From JBFWUM01 sp050247255 (GTDB lineage Bacteria > Acidobacteriota > Vicinamibacteria > Vicinamibacterales > UBA2999), in contig JBFWUM010000001.1 in NCBI GenBank assembly GCA_050247255.1, forward strand, positions 124,001-188,000: a DNA stretch of 64,000 bases, read 5' to 3'. How positions within the stretch are numbered: position 1 is the stretch's first letter; every line of letters begins with the position of its first letter. Below the pieces are notes generated by a model. That model was given only the letters and a program-made list of their open reading frames with translations, was not told the origin of the DNA and did not search any database. A program made the position numbers and the translations under genes. This document shows, piece after piece, positions 1 through 8,397 of this stretch.

Positions 1-433
1 CCTCGGCGAGCCTGAGCTGTGTCTCGACCGACTGCACCAGGGCCGGGTCGGCAGCGGCAGCCGCCGGCGCGGCCTGCTCGGTGGGCGCCACCGAGACGAG
101 GCGGACGCCGAGCCAGGAGATGCCCCCGGCGATGATGACCAGCGCCGCGGCCGCGGCCAGCGATCGCCAGTTCGCGGCCAACGACAGCGCCGTGCGGCTG
201 GCAGGGGCGGCGCCGCGCGCGGCGCCCAACTCCCGCTCGATGCGCGACCAGGCGGCCGGCGGCGGCGCATGGCGCTCGAGGACCCGCGCGGTGGCGGTGA
301 TCGCCCGCAGGTCCGCGACCACCGGGCCGCACTCGCCGCACGAGGCGAGGTGCGCCTCGAAGGCGCGGGCATCGGCGGGCGGCAGCGCGCCGTCGATGAA
401 GTCGTCGATCTGCGATCGATGCGGACAGTTCAT
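1..433 (-). CDS. anti-sigma factor with zinc finger, partial (C-terminus outside window)
   Basis: Probable partner of the adjacent ECF sigma factor, holding it inactive at the inner membrane. The 144 visible residues run off the left edge of the window. Residues 1-40 look like a zf-HC2 zinc site: Cys3 and His5, then H28-x3-C32-x2-C35 (HLASCGECG). Residues about 88-112 form one hydrophobic span (SLAAAAALVIIAGGISWLG), followed by an Ala/Pro-rich stretch expected in the periplasm. The start ATG overlaps the sigma-factor stop (ATGA at 430-433), so the two are translationally coupled, the usual arrangement for such pairs. The inducing signal cannot be read from what is visible. Confidence 0.85.
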   Translation of the reverse strand, partial: MNCPHRSQIDDFIDGALPPADARAFEAHLASCGECGPVVADLRAITATARVLERHAPPPAAWSRIERELGAARGAAPASRTALSLAANWRSLAAAAALVIIAGGISWLGVRLVSVAPTEQAAPAAAAADPALVQSVETQLRLAE

Positions 434-1044
434 GATGCCAGGATGGCGCGCAGTTTCATGCGCGCCTTGTGTACTTGCGACTTCGAGGTGCCCTCGCTGA
501 TGTCGAGCATCGCCGCCACCTCGCGGTGCTCGAACCCCTCGACGTCGTGGAGCAGGAACGCGGCCCGGCACCCCGCCGGCAGCTGCGCGATCGCCCGCTC
601 CAAATCCATTCTCGTCACCGGTCCCACAGGCGCCGGCGCCACCGGTTCGGCGGCGTCTTCCTCGTCGATCGAGCCGGTCACCCGTCCCATGCGCGCCTCG
701 CGTCCCCGCAGGTAGTCGAGGCAGTGGTTCATCGCCAGCCGGTAGAGCCAGGTGGCCAGCGTGGAGTCGCCGCGGAAACCGGCGAGCTTCCGGTGCACCT
801 GCAGGAAGACTTCCTGGAGCAGGTCCTCGGCCGCCTCGACCGAGCCGGCCATCCGGAGCACCAGGTTGAACAGGCGCCCGGAGTGCCGCCGATAGAGCTC
901 CTCGAACGCGGCGGTGTCACCGGCCCGGCAGCGGTCGACGAGCTCCAGGTCCAGGTCCGCCTTCGCGTCTCCTGAAGCCTTAGACGGGGGAGCGGGCATG
1001 GGGAGTTGCCGCGGCTGGGCGGCCGGCACGGCGCGCATCGGCAT
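430..1044 (-). CDS. ECF-type RNA polymerase sigma factor (sigma-70 family)
   Basis: Directs RNA polymerase to an alternative promoter set. 204 residues. An Ala/Pro-rich tail of about 30 residues precedes region 2 (residues about 38-115: AFEELYRRHSGRLFNLVLRM, then AEDLLQEVFLQVHRK and WLYRLAMNHCLDYLR). A short acidic linker follows, then region 4 (about 150-204) with a helix-turn-helix ending in EGTSKSQVHKARMKLRAIL. There is no extra C-terminal domain. ATG 1038 (MRAVPAAQ) is an equally good start. It lies 29 nt after the alkyltransferase-like gene, the only real gap in the block 1-10589, and overlaps the anti-sigma gene by 4 nt. It may have its own promoter in that gap, but no convincing hexamers are visible. 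Confidence 0.92.
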   Translation of the reverse strand: MPMRAVPAAQPRQLPMPAPPSKASGDAKADLDLELVDRCRAGDTAAFEELYRRHSGRLFNLVLRMAGSVEAAEDLLQEVFLQVHRKLAGFRGDSTLATWLYRLAMNHCLDYLRGREARMGRVTGSIDEEDAAEPVAPAPVGPVTRMDLERAIAQLPAGCRAAFLLHDVEGFEHREVAAMLDISEGTSKSQVHKARMKLRAILAS

Positions 1045-1073
1045 ACGGGAACACAGACGGCCCCACGCGCGAA

Positions 1074-1385
1074 TTAGTTCGATCGGCGCGGGTTCCAGCG
1101 GACCCGCGCGAAATCACGCACCCGCCGCGGGCCGACCTCCAGCCCTTCCGCCCGCAGCAGATCGCGCTTCATGTGCAGGTTGCCGCCGTAGCCGCCGAGG
1201 CCGCCTCCCGCGCCGATGACCCGGTGGCACGGGATGGCCGCCTCCCGGCACTCGCGCATGACGGTGCCGACGGCCCGCCAGGCTCGGGGCGCGCCGGCCA
1301 ACGACGCGATGTCGCCGTAGGTGGCCACACGCCCCGGCGGAATGCGCCGCACGGCCGCCAGCACCCGGTCGCGAAAGCTCCTCAT
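1074..1385 (-). CDS. MGMT-family DNA-binding/alkyltransferase-like protein
   Basis: 103 residues matching only the C-terminal DNA-binding and active-site domain of O6-alkylguanine-DNA alkyltransferase. IPCHRV at residues 51-56 keeps the alkyl-accepting Cys53; many non-catalytic alkyltransferase-like (ATL) proteins have Trp there. Arg37 in WRAVG corresponds to the base-flipping arginine finger, and GGLGGYGGN follows. The N-terminal domain of Ada/Ogt-type enzymes is absent, so it may repair directly or only recognise lesions and recruit other repair. Start: the reading frame is open further upstream through the preceding gene, but ATG 1385 overlaps that gene's stop (ATGA at 1382-1385) and gives the family start MRSFRDRVLAAV. 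Confidence 0.85.
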   Translation of the reverse strand: MRSFRDRVLAAVRRIPPGRVATYGDIASLAGAPRAWRAVGTVMRECREAAIPCHRVIGAGGGLGGYGGNLHMKRDLLRAEGLEVGPRRVRDFARVRWNPRRSN

Positions 1386-2008
1386 CGTCCGACGACGATT
1401 TTCACCCGGATGGAGACGCCTCCCAGGTTGTGCTCGTCGAAGCCGGCGGCGACGCCGCGGGGATCGTGCCCGAGCGCATCCGGCACCGTCGCCCACTCGG
1501 CTTCGCCGGCCGCGGCAAACAGCCGCGACAGGCGGTACTCCAGCCCGCCGACGAGATGGTACCCGGTGAACAGCTCGCTGACATCCTCTTCGTCGTCGGC
1601 GGCCTCGGACGATTCGGTGTAGCGATGCAGCGCGATGCCGGCGCCGCCGTACGGGACGAGGCGATTCCACTGCTGCAGCCGGTAGCCGCCGGTGAAGACG
1701 ACCGGCGTCACGGTGACGGTCATCGGCACGCCGAGCGGAAAGCGCTGTCCCTCGAACAGGAACACGCGTTCGCCGTCGGCGCGGAACCGGGAGACGCGAA
1801 CGTTGCCGAAGACGCCGGACGGATGGCGGGCTTCGACGCCGCCGCCGAAGACGATCCCCTGATTGGATCCGAGCACGTTGGCGAAGCTGTCGTCCGCGGC
1901 AAAGGTCGTCACCCCGATGTCGGCAAACCCGCCGACCCGGACTTGCCCGCGCGCCGGCGCGGCAAGCAGGGTCAGCACAGCGCACACGAGGCAGGCGCGG
2001 CGCATCAT
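1382..2008 (-). CDS. small outer-membrane beta-barrel-like protein
   Basis: 208 residues with a clear signal peptide (MMRRACLVCAVLTLLAAPARG, cleavage near residue 21). The rest alternates polar and hydrophobic residues with many Gly and aromatics (VRVGGFADIGVTTF, YGGAGIALHRYTES, GYHLVGGLEYRLSRLF) and ends in a beta-strand (GGVSIRVKIVVGR), typical of 8-stranded barrel proteins of the OmpW/porin-like type. An acidic turn (SSEAADDEEDVSE) is probably a loop. It sits between the secreted protease and the alkyltransferase-like gene with 4-nt overlaps on both sides. Substrate unknown. Confidence 0.7.
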   Translation of the reverse strand: MMRRACLVCAVLTLLAAPARGQVRVGGFADIGVTTFAADDSFANVLGSNQGIVFGGGVEARHPSGVFGNVRVSRFRADGERVFLFEGQRFPLGVPMTVTVTPVVFTGGYRLQQWNRLVPYGGAGIALHRYTESSEAADDEEDVSELFTGYHLVGGLEYRLSRLFAAAGEAEWATVPDALGHDPRGVAAGFDEHNLGGVSIRVKIVVGR

Positions 2009-3462
2009 CGCGCCAGCCCCAGGCCGCGCAGCGTCGCCCGCGGGTCGATCAGGCCGTAGCCGAACTCGTCGTCGCGCCCCGGCGCGCCGAGGTCGGTGGC
2101 GAAGCTGGCGATCGCGGCTTCGATCGCCGCCGGCGACGTGATCCCCTGCTGCCGCAGCAGCGCGGCGAGCCCGGCCACGTGCGGCGCCGCCATCGATGTC
2201 CCCTGGAAGAACTCATACGTGAAGATGTCGAAGCGCGGCGCCTGGTAGCGCCGCGGCCCGTCGAGGTAGGTCTCGACGAAATCGGGATCCAGCGTCTGCT
2301 GCAGGATGCCGCCGCCGAATCCCGTCCGCTGGCTGCCGCCCGGCGCCGCGATCTCGATGTAGTCGCCCGTCGTCGAGTAGTACGCGCGCCGCCGGTTGCG
2401 GTCGATGGCGCCGACCGAGACCGCGCCGTCGATGCCGGCAGCCAGCTCGGCGTAGCGCTCGATGTCGTTGCCTTCCTCGAAATTGTTGCCGCCGGCGACG
2501 ACGACGAACGCGCCGAGTCCCACGGCATATTCGATCGCCGCCCCGACCACCGGCGCCGGCCCGCCGTTCCGGCCGATGCTCAGGTTGATGACGTCGGCGC
2601 CGTTGTCTGCCGCGTAGCGGATGGCGCGCGCGGCGAGGTCGTCGGTGCCGACAAACGGGCTGTCGAAGACGAAGTCCCAGAAACCGTCGGCGACCTTGAT
2701 CGGCATGATCTGCACGTTGAAGGCGATGCCCGCCGTGCCGGTGCCGTTGTCCGTCAGCTGCCCGACGGTGCCGGCCACGTGCGTGCCATGCCCGTCCAGA
2801 TCAACCGGCAGGGACGTGTCCCAGATGAAATCGCGCGGCGCCACGAAGCGGTCCGTGCCCAGGTCCGGCGCGGCGGCAAACGGCACGTCGACCGTGCCCA
2901 GCGACGGGAAGAACAGCGGGCCGTCCGGGAACCCGATCGTCCGGTAGCTCCGGAAGCCGCTCCAGAAGGCGACGCCGCTGTCGATCACGGCGACGGTGAT
3001 GGCGCGCGTCGCGCCGGGGTTCAGGTCCCAGGCGCGCTCCATGTCGAGCAGCGGGTAGTTCCACTGCTGCGCGTACAGCGGATCGTTCGGGACGAACTGC
3101 GGGTGGATGCGGTAGCGCGCCTGCGCGTAGTCGACGTCGGGCTGCGCGTCGAGCCGCGCCGCCGCCCCTTCAGGATCGCTGCCGGGAGCCAGCGTCACGA
3201 TGTCAAAATCGGCGTCCGGCAGGGCGCGGGTCGTCAGCCCGTCGACCCGCCGGAGCATGGCGCCGCGCGCCGCGGGCGTCGTGCCGTCGCGGAACCGGAC
3301 GATTACGCTGTCGCGCAGGAATCGTCCGCCGCTGGCGCTGCCACGCGGGGGATGTTCGCGCTCGCGCAGCCCGCGGTCGATGCCCGTCAGCCCCTGGGCC
3401 GTGGTCGACACGATCAGCGCGGCCACCAACGCCGCAGCCAGCAGCAGGGGAGCGCGGCTCAT
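2005..3462 (-). CDS. secreted subtilisin-like serine protease (S8 family)
   Basis: 485-residue extracytoplasmic endopeptidase. Signal peptide at residues 1-23 (MSRAPLLLAAALVAALIVST). Residues about 50-120 resemble an inhibitor-I9 propeptide (VIVRFRDGTTPAARGAML). The catalytic triad is Asp161 (AVIDSGVAF), His225 (DLDGHGTHVAG) and Ser423 (GTSMAAPHVAG), with oxyanion Asn326 or 327 in AGGNN. The domain ends soon after the Ser block, so there is no C-terminal adhesion or sorting domain. ATG 3462 overlaps the upstream HD-GYP stop (ATGA at 3459-3462) and begins the signal peptide; upstream codons are out-of-frame reading of that gene. An odd partner for HD-GYP regulators: it could process an envelope target or be an effector of the operon. 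Confidence 0.92.
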   Translation of the reverse strand: MSRAPLLLAAALVAALIVSTTAQGLTGIDRGLREREHPPRGSASGGRFLRDSVIVRFRDGTTPAARGAMLRRVDGLTTRALPDADFDIVTLAPGSDPEGAAARLDAQPDVDYAQARYRIHPQFVPNDPLYAQQWNYPLLDMERAWDLNPGATRAITVAVIDSGVAFWSGFRSYRTIGFPDGPLFFPSLGTVDVPFAAAPDLGTDRFVAPRDFIWDTSLPVDLDGHGTHVAGTVGQLTDNGTGTAGIAFNVQIMPIKVADGFWDFVFDSPFVGTDDLAARAIRYAADNGADVINLSIGRNGGPAPVVGAAIEYAVGLGAFVVVAGGNNFEEGNDIERYAELAAGIDGAVSVGAIDRNRRRAYYSTTGDYIEIAAPGGSQRTGFGGGILQQTLDPDFVETYLDGPRRYQAPRFDIFTYEFFQGTSMAAPHVAGLAALLRQQGITSPAAIEAAIASFATDLGAPGRDDEFGYGLIDPRATLRGLGLAR

Positions 3463-4826
3463 GGTGTGGGCCCGAGGTGTGAGAGCGGATCGAGCGCGTA
3501 CTCGGCCGGGTCGAGCGGCGCCTGGATCGACGCCGGCTGCCCCTCGCCGGCGCTCCACAGGTCCAGGTCGTAGGGATGCTCGAGCCGTTCGCCGCCGGCG
3601 CTGATGAGCACCCGCACGCGCGGCCGATAGGGATCCGGCGCATGCGCCTTGAGCACGACGGCGATCTCGCCGCTGTCGAGCCGCACGAGGTTGCCGGCGG
3701 GGTAGATGCCGACCAGCTGCGCAAAGCGCCGTACGAGGTGCTGGTCGAACTGGGCGCCGTCGTTGCGCTGCAGCACCGCCAGGATGCGATCGGTGGGAAA
3801 CGCCTCCTGGTAGATGCGCTGCGAGCGCATGGCGTCGTAGACGTCGGCGATGCCGCAGAGCGTGGTGCCGAGGTTCAGCCGCGGGCGGTTGACCGTCGCC
3901 GGGTACCCGGTGCCATCCGCGCGCAGGTGGTGCTCGAACGCGACGACCGGCGCCAGCGTCGGCATCTCGGGCGTCTGGCGCAGGATCTCGGCGCCGTCGA
4001 CGGTGTGCCGCCTCAGGATGTCGAACTCGCGGTCGGTCAGCTTCTCCGGCTTGTTGAGGATGTCGGCCGGCGTGCGCACCTTGCCGATATCGTGCATCAG
4101 CGCCGAGAGGCCGAACTCGCGCAGCAGCGGGCCGTCGATGCCGAGGCCGCGTGCCTGCCCCATGGTCAGGATCGACACGTTGACCATATGGGTGAAGGTG
4201 TAGTTGTCGTAGTTCTTCAATGCCGTCAGCGCCAGCAGCGCCGTGCGGTTCTGCGCGACCGCCTGCGCCAGCGTGTCGACGATCCCGCGCGCGGCGTCCG
4301 AGTCAGGAATGCCCTCGACCTGCGCGCTCTCCCACAACGTGTTGGCCACCGACACGGCGTCGTCATAGAGGCGGCGGAACGTCGCGACGTCGCCGGCCGG
4401 CGCCGCAGTCTTCTGCTCGACCTGCAGCCGGCCGACGCGGATGTGCGGCAGCTTCGCCAGCATCGCCTGCTGCACCGACGCGTCGGCGGCGGCAACGCCC
4501 TGGACGAGGCGGGCGAGCGCCTCCGCCTGCACGCCGCGCTCGATGACGATGCGCTCGATGCCGGCCTGCGACAGCCGCCGCATCAGCTCGCCCATGTTCT
4601 CGGCCGCCTTCGGCACCGGCACGTCGATGACGACGAGATCGTCGCCGACGATGCCGACGGCGATGGCCGGCAGCGCCGCATGGGCGACGGTCAGCGTGTC
4701 CGCGAGGGCCCGGGTGTTCCGTTCGGCGATCGGATGCGTGGGCGCGTAGAGCTGCGCGCCGCGCAGCGCCGCGGCCAGCTTGCGCGTCAGCTCGTCGGCC
4801 AGCCGGGCGCGTTCGGCGGGTGTCAC
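3459..4826 (-). CDS. HD-GYP domain phosphohydrolase, copy 1
   Basis: 455 residues. Residues 1-115 are an N-terminal module with LYAPTHP at 26-32, shared with the three upstream genes. Residues about 190-400 are an HD-GYP domain with His245-Asp246 in MHDIGKVRTP, the HH pair at 299-300 and the GYP loop in DGTGYP (307-309), so hydrolysis of cyclic di-GMP is expected from the family; related domains can use other cyclic dinucleotides. The C-terminal 70 residues resemble copy 2 and end in DPLSHLGPTP. No receiver, GAF or membrane span is visible, so input presumably comes through the N-terminal module. Start GTG 4826 overlaps the upstream stop (GTGA at 4823-4826). Confidence 0.9.
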   Translation of the reverse strand: MTPAERARLADELTRKLAAALRGAQLYAPTHPIAERNTRALADTLTVAHAALPAIAVGIVGDDLVVIDVPVPKAAENMGELMRRLSQAGIERIVIERGVQAEALARLVQGVAAADASVQQAMLAKLPHIRVGRLQVEQKTAAPAGDVATFRRLYDDAVSVANTLWESAQVEGIPDSDAARGIVDTLAQAVAQNRTALLALTALKNYDNYTFTHMVNVSILTMGQARGLGIDGPLLREFGLSALMHDIGKVRTPADILNKPEKLTDREFDILRRHTVDGAEILRQTPEMPTLAPVVAFEHHLRADGTGYPATVNRPRLNLGTTLCGIADVYDAMRSQRIYQEAFPTDRILAVLQRNDGAQFDQHLVRRFAQLVGIYPAGNLVRLDSGEIAVVLKAHAPDPYRPRVRVLISAGGERLEHPYDLDLWSAGEGQPASIQAPLDPAEYALDPLSHLGPTP

Positions 4827-7045
4827 GGGCGCACCCGTTCCCGGCGCAGCGCCGCGCCCGCGTGTGGCCGCACGGCGTTGCGGACGCCGCGCCTGCCGGT
4901 GGCCAGCGCCTCTTCCAGCACGCCAAGCGAGTCGGGGCTGCCGAGGCGGCGCAGCGCCGCCGCCGCCGCCGCGCGCAGCAGCGCCGTCCGGCCGGGTGCC
5001 CACCACGTGCCGCGGTACAGCGCCTCGCGCAGCGCCCGCGTCGAATCGGGGTGCGGGCCCAGGCCGCCGAGCGCCTCCATCACGTCGGCGTGCCCCTGCA
5101 CCAGCGGGCCACGGGCCTCGGTGTGGTTCAGCACGTAGCAGAGCAAGGGGATCGCCTTGTCATCGCGCAGCGCGACAAGCTGCTGCAAGACGGCGGCCTG
5201 CCGAGCGCCGCCGGCGGCGAGCGCGCGCTCCAGGAGCGCAAACGCCTCGCGGGTGCCGATTTGCACGATCGCCCGGATCGACTCCCGCTGCACCTGCGGG
5301 TCCGCATCGTCGAGCATCGACGCCAGTTCGGGCAGCGCCTCGTGGCCGCCAAACACGCGGAGCAGGTCGATGGCCGTGCGGCGGACCGCCGGGTTCGACG
5401 ACGACTTCAGCTGTTCGACCGATTGACGGCCGGCCGCGCCGAAGCCGAGCAGGAGCTCGCGCAGCCGGCGAATGGCCTTCGCGTTGTCCTCGGACGCAAG
5501 CGCCTCCGCGAGCGGGCGCACGATGGCCGGCCCGATGGCGTGGCACATGCGGCCGATCGGCTCGACGTCGTTGTCGTCAGCTTTGCGCAGCTGCAGCACG
5601 ACGTGCCGGACGAACGGTCCCCGGGCGAGCGCCTCGAGGGCTGCCGCCGCCGCGTCGCGCAGCGCCGGCCGCCCCTCGTCGCTCCGTTCCTGCACCAGAC
5701 GCTCGAGCAGCGGCAGCACCTGGCCGGCGGCGCCGAGGACGATGCGCCGCTCGATTTCACGAGCGGCGATCGTGGCGATGCCGCCCCAGGCCTCGGGGCG
5801 CTCCTCGATCCGCAGCAGGTCGAGCAGCAGCGCCGCATCCAGTTCGCCGATCGAGCTGTCGGAGACCGTGGCCAGCCACGCGTGCAGGCGGTCGGGCGGA
5901 TCGTCCGAGACCCGCTCGATCTCCAGGGCCTGCGCGCGCGCGCCCGAGAGCTCGCGGCCATAGTCGGCCGAGACGTAGTTGCGGTCCGAATAGGACGTCA
6001 GCATCGTCGCCGCCTGCTGCCACAGCTGCTCGAAGCCCGCGTCCTGTCCCAGCGGGCTGGCGGCGACGTCCTCCTTCGCCTGATCCAGCAGGCGCTCCTT
6101 GCGGGTGGCCTCGGGAACGAGGGCCTCGAACGCCTGCGCCAGCCGCTCGGTGGCGCCGCGCTCCGCGATCACGGACGCTGCGACGAAGTTGGCGATGGAC
6201 GGGTCCGACATCCGGGCCAGGACGTCGTCCACGACGGCGGCCTGCCCGGGCCCGCCCTGGCGCGCCTGGCCGATGAGCGCGAGCAGCATCTCGGGTGTCA
6301 GCCGCGCGGCGGCTGCCGCGGCGGCCTGCAGCACCGTGCCGCGATCGCGGTCGCTGCGGCTTGCCGCCGCATCGGCGAGGGTGTGAAGCAGCTTCATCAG
6401 CGCCGCGGCGCGCACGCCGGTCGGCGTGCCGGGCGTCGCTTCGTCCAGGCGGGCGACCAGCGCGGCGAACCGATCGGGATCGTCGACCAGGCCGGCCACC
6501 GCCGCCAGCGCCGCCTCGTCGACGTTGCCGCCGTCGCCCTGCAGGCAGAACGCCACGATCCGATCCCACGCCGCCGATTCGCCGCCGGCACGTTCGCGCA
6601 GCACGTCGGCATAGTCGATCTCGCGCAGCTCGAACCCGGCGCGGCCGGTGGCTCCCCACGCCCGCGCAATGCCGCCATCGGCGAAGAGCTCGTCCGGCGC
6701 CCGGCCGAGCAGCAGCAGCAGCGCCAGCCAGTCGTCGCCCGTCGCGCCAGGCTCGAGGCGCAGCGCGCCGACCAGCCGTTCGTGTAGCAGCGACGCCAGC
6801 TCACCGATGGCCGGGTCCGGCCGCGCCGCCACCTGCGCATCAATCGCAATCGCCGCGGGTTGAATCGACAGCGTCACCGGGCCGCCGGCCGTCAGGCGCG
6901 CGGCCGCGGCGACGACGCGGGCGAGCGAGGCCGCAATCGACGGGTGGGTCGGCGGGTAGAGCGAGGCCGCGCGGGCCGCCGCCTTCGCGGTACGCGCGAA
7001 CTCGGCGAGGGCAACAGCGCGGTCAGGCGGCAGCGGCTCTGGCAC
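4823..7045 (-). CDS. HEAT-repeat-like alpha-helical protein, copy 1
   Basis: 740 residues, Ala/Leu-rich and almost entirely helical. Residues 1-115 hold the LYPPTHP (29-35) module shared with its neighbours, and IDYADVLRER lies near residue 165, as IDYEKLLEDR does in copy 2. The C-terminal third has HEAT-like helical pairs (NPAVRRTAIDLLRVFGG, then DDADPQVQRESIRAIVQIG). No catalytic motif, signal peptide or membrane segment, so a cytoplasmic scaffold or partner-binding role is inferred. Start: GTG 7045 shares one base with the upstream TAG; the reading frame is open for another 290 codons upstream, but those are an out-of-frame reading of the HD-GYP gene. It probably works with the downstream HD-GYP protein. 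Confidence 0.75.
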   Translation of the reverse strand: MPEPLPPDRAVALAEFARTAKAAARAASLYPPTHPSIAASLARVVAAAARLTAGGPVTLSIQPAAIAIDAQVAARPDPAIGELASLLHERLVGALRLEPGATGDDWLALLLLLGRAPDELFADGGIARAWGATGRAGFELREIDYADVLRERAGGESAAWDRIVAFCLQGDGGNVDEAALAAVAGLVDDPDRFAALVARLDEATPGTPTGVRAAALMKLLHTLADAAASRSDRDRGTVLQAAAAAAARLTPEMLLALIGQARQGGPGQAAVVDDVLARMSDPSIANFVAASVIAERGATERLAQAFEALVPEATRKERLLDQAKEDVAASPLGQDAGFEQLWQQAATMLTSYSDRNYVSADYGRELSGARAQALEIERVSDDPPDRLHAWLATVSDSSIGELDAALLLDLLRIEERPEAWGGIATIAAREIERRIVLGAAGQVLPLLERLVQERSDEGRPALRDAAAAALEALARGPFVRHVVLQLRKADDNDVEPIGRMCHAIGPAIVRPLAEALASEDNAKAIRRLRELLLGFGAAGRQSVEQLKSSSNPAVRRTAIDLLRVFGGHEALPELASMLDDADPQVQRESIRAIVQIGTREAFALLERALAAGGARQAAVLQQLVALRDDKAIPLLCYVLNHTEARGPLVQGHADVMEALGGLGPHPDSTRALREALYRGTWWAPGRTALLRAAAAAALRRLGSPDSLGVLEEALATGRRGVRNAVRPHAGAALRRERVRP

Positions 7046-8397
7046 TACAGCACCGTGAGGGGATCGAGCTCGGTCTCGTCGGGGTCGACCGACTCGATGA
7101 CCGCCCGTGGAAATTCGCCGCGCGAATCGCGCTCCCAGGTGTTGGCGAGGATCGGCTCCTCGAGCTTCTCGCCGCGCGCCGTGAACAGAATCTTCACCTG
7201 CGGCCGGAACGGGTCCTCGGGGTGTTCGGCGGTGACGACCCCGACCTCCTCGGTGTTCAGGCGGACGATGGTGCCGATCGGGAAGAGGCCCATCAGGTTG
7301 ACGAACCGCCGCAGCAGCACCTGGTTGAAGGCCGGGTTGCCCTGCTCGCCCATGATCGATCGGATGCGGGAGGTCGCCAGCCCCTCGCGGTACGGCCGGT
7401 TGCTCCGCAGCGCGTCGAACACGTCGGCAATGCTGACGATCATCGTGCACAGGTTCAGCTTCCGGTAGCCGATGTTCTCGGGATACCCGCTCAGGTCCTG
7501 CTTCAGGTGGTGCTCGAAGGCGACGACCGGCGCCAGCGCCGGCATCTCCGGCGTGCGGCGCAGGATGTGCGCGCCGTCGATCACATGTTGCTTCATGATC
7601 CTGAACTCGCTCTCGGTGAGCTTGCCGGGCTTGTTCAGGACTTCGAGCGGCGTGTTCACCTTGCCGATGTCGTGCATCAGCGCGGCGAACCCGAACTCGC
7701 GCAGCAGCGGCCCGTCGAGGTTCAGCGCCCGCGCCTGAGCCATCGACAGCGCCGCCACGTTGACCATGTGCGTGAAGGTATAGTTGTCGTACTTCTTCAG
7801 CGCCGTCAGCGCCATCAGCGACGTGCGGTCCTGGTTCACGATGTTGGCCAGGCTGTCGATGATCTTGCGCGCCGTGTCGGGATCGGGCTTGTCGCCAGAC
7901 TTGGCCTGTTCCCACAGCGACTCGGCCGAGCTCACCGCCGTCGTGTACACGCGCCGGGCGGCCTCGATGCCGATGGTGTCGGGGGGCGGCTCCTCGACGG
8001 CCAGCCGGCCGACGACGACGCGCCGCACGCCGCCGGCCGCGAGGCGATCGGGAAGCGGCGTGCGCGCCCGCTTCTCGGCGAGCTCCGCCAGGAACCGCTG
8101 CAGTTCCTCGCCGGTGACCCCGCGGTGAAACGTGATCTTCTCGATCTCGCGCTCGCGCAGGCCGCGGACGAAGCCGGTCAGCGACGCCGACCCCTTGTCG
8201 AGCCGGGCGTCGTTGACGACGACGTCATCGCCGATGAACCCGACGACCACCTGCGAGGCGTCGGCGAGGAAGGCGCCGGCGGCCGCCGCCAGGCCGGCGA
8301 CGGAGCGCTGCACCAGCGGGTGCGCCGGCGCATACAGCTCCGCGGCGCGCAGGCCCGCGGCGAGGCGGCGAACGAGTTCGTCTGGGCTCCGGCTCAT
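7045..8397 (-). CDS. HD-GYP domain phosphohydrolase, copy 2
   Basis: 450 residues, co-linear with copy 1 over its whole length. N-terminal module with LYAPAHP at 21-27, a variable linker (about 110-180), then an HD-GYP domain with His242-Asp243 in MHDIGKVNTP, HH at 296-297 and SGYP at 303-306 (Ser replaces the more usual Thr-Gly context). All metal-binding signature residues I can place are present, so it should be active. It shares KYDNYTFTHMVNV almost exactly with copy 1, which suggests tandem duplication of a HEAT/HD-GYP gene pair rather than independent recruitment. ATG 8397 overlaps the upstream stop (ATGA at 8394-8397). Confidence 0.9.
   Translation of the reverse strand: MSRSPDELVRRLAAGLRAAELYAPAHPLVQRSVAGLAAAAGAFLADASQVVVGFIGDDVVVNDARLDKGSASLTGFVRGLREREIEKITFHRGVTGEELQRFLAELAEKRARTPLPDRLAAGGVRRVVVGRLAVEEPPPDTIGIEAARRVYTTAVSSAESLWEQAKSGDKPDPDTARKIIDSLANIVNQDRTSLMALTALKKYDNYTFTHMVNVAALSMAQARALNLDGPLLREFGFAALMHDIGKVNTPLEVLNKPGKLTESEFRIMKQHVIDGAHILRRTPEMPALAPVVAFEHHLKQDLSGYPENIGYRKLNLCTMIVSIADVFDALRSNRPYREGLATSRIRSIMGEQGNPAFNQVLLRRFVNLMGLFPIGTIVRLNTEEVGVVTAEHPEDPFRPQVKILFTARGEKLEEPILANTWERDSRGEFPRAVIESVDPDETELDPLTVL

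Noticed and set aside
2179..3573. Long open frame antisense to the protease gene
   Set aside because: High-GC mirror frame; product is Arg/Val/Asp-rich without domains, while the opposite strand encodes a full S8 protease.
7046..7915. 290-codon upstream extension of the HEAT-like gene
   Set aside because: It is the HD-GYP gene read in another frame, Arg/His/Ala-rich without structure, and GTG 7045 couples to the upstream stop.
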